Shown: in pieces, positions 1 through 3,424 of the stretch | Numbering within the stretch: position 1 is the stretch's first letter | Layout: every line of letters begins with the position of its first letter | Assembly (NCBI GenBank): GCA_036397475.1 | Contig: DASWIV010000132.1 | Location: 1 to 6,141 of the forward strand | Direction: 5' to 3' | DNA length: 6,141 nt | Source: DASWIV01 sp036397475 | GTDB lineage: Bacteria; JAJVIF01; JAPKYR01 | Position numbers and translations under genes: made by a program | Notes under the pieces: model-generated | Databases searched by the model: none | Told to the model about the DNA's origin: nothing | The model's input: the letters and a program-made list of their open reading frames with translations, nothing else

Positions 1-691
1 GGCTGAAGCGGCGTACCTCACATTGATCGGCGCATTGACCGGGATCGAAGTAGTATATATCCATGAACTTCACAGAGATCTGGTCAGACTGCCGAGATTA
101 CCTATCGGCTGGGATGCCGGATTTGTTGGCGATAATCGGGAATTTTTCGAATGGATCGATGCGGAGCCGAGGGAATCGACAGAGGTCGAGTCATGGCTCA
201 AATCTAATCCGCCGTTGCGTGAGCTGGTGGTATCGGATTCAGATGGGAACACTTTTTTGAACACGTCGGGGTATTTGGTGTACAAAGCGGCGAATGCGAT
301 CAACAAGGCCGATCAGGTTTTTCCAGAGGAACTAATTTCGAGGCTGCCAAGAGTAGCCGACCTCAAGGAAAAAACCGAATTCAGACCAAGAGGTCATGAA
401 GATATTCACTGGGACATTACAAAAAACAAAGGTGCGAAAGAAGCAATTGACTTCGGAAATCATCTTATAGAATTGATTCCATTTGTTCGACAATGTGTCG
501 GTCTCCCGGTTACTCCGGTTGGCGGGAATGAGCGAACAGAATTTAGTATAAGAGGAAAGGAAGGACTAATATTGAAATATGTTTGCAAAGGCTTTGCTTA
601 TAGGATGTCCATAAATTCTACAGCAACAACGGACGATGAATTGATTGCGGCGAGGGACTATCTCAACATCTGGCTCAATTCAAGCAAATAA
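1..691 (+). CDS. Unrecognised protein, C-terminal part (gene enters from the left edge)
   Basis: The frame is open from base 2 to a TAA at 689-691, so about 229 codons are visible and the start lies outside the window. The TTG at 23 is only an internal leucine codon (context AEAAYLTLIGALTG), with no ribosome binding site before it. I do not recognise the family. There is no signal peptide, transmembrane segment, ATPase motif or metal site that I can defend. The first part contains a hydrophobic/mixed stretch (LIGALTGIEVVYI) followed by acidic, Trp/Phe-containing sequence. The last ~50 residues look like a compact alpha/beta domain ending in a helix (DELIAARDYLNIWLN). The reading frame is clean, and an intrinsic terminator starts 8 nt after the stop, so this is a genuine gene end. 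Base composition changes inside the gene: about 53% GC at 181-240 but about 33% GC at 421-480. This could mean a domain of different origin or simply local variation. Confidence 0.7.
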   Translation, partial: AEAAYLTLIGALTGIEVVYIHELHRDLVRLPRLPIGWDAGFVGDNREFFEWIDAEPRESTEVESWLKSNPPLRELVVSDSDGNTFLNTSGYLVYKAANAINKADQVFPEELISRLPRVADLKEKTEFRPRGHEDIHWDITKNKGAKEAIDFGNHLIELIPFVRQCVGLPVTPVGGNERTEFSIRGKEGLILKYVCKGFAYRMSINSTATTDDELIAARDYLNIWLNSSK

Positions 692-698
692 CAAGAAC

Positions 699-727
699 AG
701 CGCGGACACTATCATCCGCGCTTTTTT
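699..727 (+). terminator. Intrinsic terminator between convergent genes
   Basis: An 8-bp perfect stem (699-706 with 715-722) encloses an 8-nt loop (707-714). It is followed by a run of six T on the plus strand (722-727) and then ATT. It lies 8 nt after the stop of the left-hand gene and 24 nt beyond the stop of the minus-strand nuclease gene. Read on the minus strand, the same stem is followed by a moderately U-rich stretch (GTTCTTGTTATTT), so it may also end transcripts from the right. The plus-strand version is clearly the stronger. Confidence 0.85.
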
Positions 728-751
728 ATTTACTTCTCAAATTACAACATA

Positions 752-1393
752 CTACGATGCTTTAGCGACCCGTCCGTAGAAGAACGTACCCGGTCGTTTC
801 GGCTTCGACTTCTGCTGATGTACCCATCCCCTGCGGACAAGGTCGAGACCGGGCATAATTACCGAATCGGCAGCGCCGGCGAGGTCGTCGGCGAGGCAGG
901 TTGGAAATGCGAGGACATGAACCTTGATGATATAGTTATGTGCTAGGTCGATGATCGGGATGAAATCGCTGTCGCCGCTAACGATGACGATATCGGGTCG
1001 GCGATTCTTCGGACGGGTATGGATCATACGGAAGATGTGTGACGAGGCGTTGACTGCAAGGTGGACATCGACATTTCCCTTGTAGCCGTTGCCACGAGGT
1101 CGGAGCGGAATAGTGAAGACGCTTGGGATATTGGTAACGTCGTCACCAAGTCCGTCCAGCCTTACACTGCCGTTGGGATGGACAGCTGTGAAAATGGTTG
1201 TTTTAGTATTCGTTGGGACGGAATTCATAAATTTTCCATAATCGGCGCTCATGGCTGCACCAAGATTTCGGATGCTGATGTCCCAATTAGCGGCGTCGAC
1301 AAGGATCAGACTGCCATCGGGCATGTTAGGCCAGTTGGTTTTGTCGGGGATCTTGATATAGTCCGGTCTGGAATCGAGTGTATCAGGTAACAT
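752..1393 (-). CDS. NYN-domain (LabA/DUF88-like, PIN-fold) putative ribonuclease
   Basis: A 213-residue protein carrying the NYN signature in order: strand 1 with LVDAANWDIS (Asp33, Asn36), the middle motif KGNVDVHLAVNA (Lys105, Asp109), and IVIVSGDSDFIPII (Ser139, Gly140, Asp141, Asp143). The family is PIN-like and metal-dependent, and cuts single-stranded or structured RNA. All the acidic residues expected to bind the metal are present, so the enzyme should be active. Residues 187-200 form a basic tail (RRGW..KSKPKR) suited to nucleic-acid contact. The length is near that of single-domain LabA-like proteins. The ATG at 1393 is chosen because AAGGAG (1408-1403) lies 9 nt upstream. It is the last gene of a minus-strand series, 90 nt after the VWA gene. 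A strong hairpin occupies that gap and I see no promoter there, so the gene is probably cotranscribed with the VWA gene. Its cellular target cannot be read from sequence. Confidence 0.9.
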   Translation of the reverse strand: MLPDTLDSRPDYIKIPDKTNWPNMPDGSLILVDAANWDISIRNLGAAMSADYGKFMNSVPTNTKTTIFTAVHPNGSVRLDGLGDDVTNIPSVFTIPLRPRGNGYKGNVDVHLAVNASSHIFRMIHTRPKNRRPDIVIVSGDSDFIPIIDLAHNYIIKVHVLAFPTCLADDLAGAADSVIMPGLDLVRRGWVHQQKSKPKRPGTFFYGRVAKAS

Positions 1394-1440
1394 TTTATTT
1401 TTCTCCTTGTTTATTTTGTATTTGTTGGTGTAAAGCTTCC

Positions 1441-1468
1441 GGACAGGAGACCTTTCGGCCTCCTGTCC
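1441..1468 (-). other. 12-bp GAAA-capped RNA hairpin between the VWA and NYN genes
   Basis: On the minus-strand transcript, bases 1468-1460 pair perfectly with 1449-1441 (GGACAGGAG/CTCCTGTCC). Three further pairs (GCC with GGU, one a G-U wobble) close on a GAAA tetraloop. On the plus strand the same position has an A-C mismatch and a UUUC loop, so the structure is designed for the minus-strand RNA. It begins 16 nt after the VWA stop and ends 47 nt before the NYN start. No T-run follows (the next bases are GGAAGCTTTACACC), so it is not a normal intrinsic terminator. Possible roles are stabilising the upstream 3' end, acting as an RNA-processing site, or setting the NYN level relative to VWA. 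Confidence 0.75.
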
Positions 1469-1483
1469 TCAGATGCGGAGACA

Positions 1484-2131
1484 TCATGCGATGTATGAAG
1501 CGTCGGAGACAGCTGAAGCGAAAGATGTCAGGTCGGAGACGTGCCAGTAACGTCCCTTATGAGTGGATTGAGCGACAGATTGGAGAAAGCCCGGGTCGAA
1601 GTCGTTGGTGGATCCGATTCCGATAGTGTGGATGGTAACTCGCTGATTGTAAGCCGATTTTGCTACCGACAGGACACTCGACTTCGTATCGTGCGGGTAA
1701 GGCATTCCGTCGGTTGCAAGGATGATGTTCTTGTGCCTGCCGTGAGTCAGATTGGAGTGCAGCTGCAATGCCTTCTGAAGTCCGGCTGAGATGTTGGTAG
1801 TGCTACCCATTCGGATATTGTTCAGTCGGCTGATTAGAAGCGGGTCGCCGGGATGCCTGAACAGACTAATAACTGCGGCGTTGTCGGAGAAAACGACAAT
1901 AGCGATGCCGTCGTCGCGGTGGTGAGTCCGCTTGCCATTGATCATCGATCCGATGGCGTTACGTGCGGCGTCGAACTTACAGATTGAGCCGGTCAACGGG
2001 TTTGTCATGCTACCTGAAATGTCGAGGAGCATTACGGTGTTGAAGAGGGCGGGTCCCCGGCTGTGCGGTCGATGGTCTCGGTTGTCGCGGGGTTTTCTGC
2101 GGTGTGTTTGTTTGACTCTTACAAGATACAT
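1484..2131 (-). CDS. Stand-alone VWA-domain protein with intact MIDAS
   Basis: A 215-residue protein that is almost entirely one von Willebrand factor A domain. The metal-ion-dependent adhesion site is complete: VMLLDISGSM supplies Asp37, Ser39 and Ser41; MGSTTNISAG supplies the threonine (Thr111/112); ILATDGMP supplies Asp141. Bacterial cytoplasmic VWA proteins use this site to bind partner proteins through Mg2+, often together with ATPases or nucleases. There is no signal peptide or membrane segment, so it is expected in the cytoplasm. The first 25 residues are strikingly basic (7 Arg, 2 Lys, 3 His), which may contact nucleic acid. The start is well supported: a perfect AAGGAGG (2145-2139) lies 7 nt before the ATG at 2131. 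It sits 86 nt after the small basic gene and before the NYN gene on the same strand. The size is similar to TerY-like VWA proteins, but I see no tellurium-resistance neighbours. Confidence 0.9.
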   Translation of the reverse strand: MYLVRVKQTHRRKPRDNRDHRPHSRGPALFNTVMLLDISGSMTNPLTGSICKFDAARNAIGSMINGKRTHHRDDGIAIVVFSDNAAVISLFRHPGDPLLISRLNNIRMGSTTNISAGLQKALQLHSNLTHGRHKNIILATDGMPYPHDTKSSVLSVAKSAYNQRVTIHTIGIGSTNDFDPGFLQSVAQSTHKGRYWHVSDLTSFASAVSDASYIA

Positions 2132-2217
2132 TTCGTATCCTCCTTGAATTTTCTTGTCGATTACATCTTAAGAGGAAGGGAAGCCATTACTTCTTTAAGC
2201 AAACTGCGGGAATCCGA

Positions 2218-2496
2218 TCAGAATCTGAATCCGGAGCGTCTGCCCTGATAGATCAGTTTGAAACCACCACCAAAGTCACGAACGAATACCTTGATGAAGT
2301 CATGCGAGGGATCAGAGCACTGGTAGACGATGTAACCGTTCTTGTCGGATGCCTTTTGCATGTTCAGGGGAAAGAGATGCTTGTTGTGAGTACACTTATG
2401 TACTGTAGGCTGCGATGCGTGCCGTTTCGAACGGTTTTTGTTGGGGGATTTTGAGATGACCCTGCTTAGAGAGTCGACGAGAATATATCGTGCCAT
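2218..2496 (-). CDS. Small, strongly basic protein of unknown function (92 aa)
   Basis: I do not recognise this family. The protein starts MARYILVDSLSRVI, continues with a Lys/Arg/His/Ser/Asn-rich stretch (about residues 14-40), then a more ordered half with NGYIVYQC (54-60), FIKVFVRDFGGGF and an aromatic/basic end (SGFRF). Basic residues outnumber the five acidic ones several-fold, which suggests DNA or RNA binding or a ribosome-associated role. Cys35-His37-His40 and Cys60-His65 could form a small metal site, but the spacing matches no zinc ribbon I can name. Translation is well supported: AAAAGGAG (2510-2503) lies 6 nt before the ATG at 2496. It is the first gene after the promoter at about 2666-2695 and precedes the VWA gene by 86 nt, so it probably belongs to the same transcript. 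A long structured leader lies upstream. Confidence 0.75.
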   Translation of the reverse strand: MARYILVDSLSRVISKSPNKNRSKRHASQPTVHKCTHNKHLFPLNMQKASDKNGYIVYQCSDPSHDFIKVFVRDFGGGFKLIYQGRRSGFRF

Positions 2497-2520
2497 GGCT
2501 GGCTCCTTTTAGTTGGATTA

Positions 2521-2560
2521 TCACCGGAGGACATAGTCGGTCGGGACTCGCCCCCGGTGA
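2521..2560 (-). other. 10-bp leader hairpin just upstream of the basic-protein gene
   Basis: On the minus-strand RNA, 2560-2551 (UCACCGGGGG) pairs with 2530-2521 (CCUCCGGUGA) through ten continuous pairs, one a G-U wobble that would be A-C on the plus strand. The 20-nt loop may contain a minor AGUC/GACU stem. The hairpin ends 24 nt before the ATG and 10 nt before the Shine-Dalgarno sequence, with no T-run after it. It is therefore better read as a 5'-UTR element than as a terminator. A C6 tract (2578-2573) could compete for its G5 strand. Confidence 0.6.
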
Positions 2561-2608
2561 CAATGAGTAAGAGGGGGGTAAGAAGGAATTTCTTTTAGTC
2601 GGCTGGGG

Positions 2609-2617
2609 AAAAAGGAG
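2609..2617 (-). promoter_or_regulatory. Possible anti-Shine-Dalgarno segment in the leader
   Basis: The minus-strand leader contains CTCCTTTTT (2617-2609). Eight of its bases are the exact complement of AAAAGGAG (2510-2503), the ribosome binding site of the 92-aa gene. Pairing across the intervening 2521-2560 hairpin would hide that site. The leader is generally pyrimidine-rich, so an 8-base match may arise by chance. This is an inference from complementarity only. Confidence 0.3.
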
Positions 2618-2665
2618 GAGTTTCGAAGGTTTAATATGGTGGAGAATGAGAGTTAAAAAGTACCA

Positions 2666-2695
2666 GTTATAGACGAATCATTGGCGCTATGTAAA
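2666..2695 (-). promoter_or_regulatory. Sigma70-like promoter for the basic-protein/VWA/NYN unit
   Basis: On the minus strand TTTACA (2695-2690) and TATAAC (2671-2666) are separated by 18 nt. Each differs from the consensus hexamer at one base. The -35 element begins at the base directly after the stop codon of the upstream gene, so the unit can be transcribed independently. The start of transcription would fall near 2658-2661, giving a leader of about 160 nt. No terminator separates this promoter from the upstream genes, so read-through is also possible. Confidence 0.5.
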
Positions 2696-3424
2696 TTATA
2701 ACCGGTGATCTGACATCAGCTCGCGCATCTCGATCCCTACTCCGTAGCCGAATTTGTCGCAACTCAACATAACACTCTCAAGACGCTCCATATATCCGGC
2801 TCGAGTATCAGCATCGGCAGTTTGGACGGCCTTCAGCGCACGCTCGAACATCAGAATCAGTGCGTCATAATACGATGCTTCTTCGTAACCACAGAAATCG
2901 AGGAACTCGATGCATTCCTCGCAATAGTGTATGGTCAATTCAGCGATTCCTTCCGGTCGTCCTATCGCCTTCTTATAATCGGAGATCGCCTTCTTTGCTT
3001 TGGATACGGACACCGCCTGATTCCGGCTGTGGTCGGGATTAATCCATCGCGAGATTATCGATAGGTACGGGTCGAGCGAATCGTCTGCCGGACCGAATCG
3101 TGCATGAAGGAATGCGCGGTTATCTTCATTCGCTTTATAAAGGTCATGGAGCAATCCGATAAGGGCCTCGCAACTTAAGTCCTTAAGAGTGGTTTTGATT
3201 CCGCTCCATGTTTTGCGCGATTTTCTGGGACTTGACTTAATGCCTCGTGAACCATATTGGCTCGCCGGTTTCTGAATGTTTTTCGTCATACGAGTAATTA
3301 TGGCTGGATATTTAGCCCATTCGATTTTTCTATTGGAGGAACTGTCGTTTAAGAAATCATGTAGGATACCAGACGTGCCATAAAATCTCGTAAATGGCTT
3401 GGATACACCCAACGCGTATCTCAT
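2696..3424 (-). CDS. Uncharacterised helical protein abutting the helicase gene
   Basis: The open frame encodes 242 residues. From about residue 71 it matches, from memory, a widespread bacterial family of unknown function marked by KTWS..K, GLLHDLYKANEDNRAFLHARFG, SKAKKAISDYKKAIGRPEG, YCEECIEFLDF.G, ASYYDALILMFERAL and KFGYGVGIEM. I cannot name a Pfam entry with confidence. The fold should be largely alpha-helical and cytoplasmic, with no catalytic motif I can point to. The helicase TAA (3427-3425) is followed at once by this ATG (TAAATG), which suggests coupled translation. However, no Shine-Dalgarno sequence precedes it, and residues 1-45 do not resemble the family. Met46 (ATG at 3289) would give a more typical product, but it too lacks a ribosome binding site. 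The longer start is given because of the stop/start contact. The shorter one is a serious alternative, and would leave 135 nt of untranslated sequence. Confidence 0.75.
   Translation of the reverse strand: MRYALGVSKPFTRFYGTSGILHDFLNDSSSNRKIEWAKYPAIITRMTKNIQKPASQYGSRGIKSSPRKSRKTWSGIKTTLKDLSCEALIGLLHDLYKANEDNRAFLHARFGPADDSLDPYLSIISRWINPDHSRNQAVSVSKAKKAISDYKKAIGRPEGIAELTIHYCEECIEFLDFCGYEEASYYDALILMFERALKAVQTADADTRAGYMERLESVMLSCDKFGYGVGIEMRELMSDHRL

Noticed and set aside
23..25. TTG as start codon of the left-hand gene
   Set aside because: The frame is open to base 2 and there is no ribosome binding site before it; the gene simply enters from outside.
1061..1390. Plus-strand open frame of 109 codons opposite the NYN gene
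   Set aside because: Shadow of the NYN gene; its product has no recognisable features, whereas the minus strand has a full catalytic signature and a ribosome binding site.
1441..1468. Hairpin as an intrinsic terminator after the VWA gene
   Set aside because: No T-run follows it on either strand.
2422..2439. Plus-strand terminator-like hairpin CCGTT-TCG-AACGG followed by TTTTT
   Set aside because: The stem is only 5 bp with a 3-nt loop, lies inside the minus-strand 92-aa coding region (codons for KNRSKR), and no plus-strand gene precedes it.
2635..2657. Tiny plus-strand reading frame after an AAAGGAGGAG-like sequence
   Set aside because: Only about six codons, and the purine-rich stretch is too far from the ATG; the same bases are better read as the pyrimidine-rich leader on the minus strand.
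2695..2700. Perfect TATAAT on the minus strand at the end of the helical-protein gene
   Set aside because: No acceptable -35 element or extended -10 lies upstream; the TTTACA/TATAAC pair just downstream is a better promoter.
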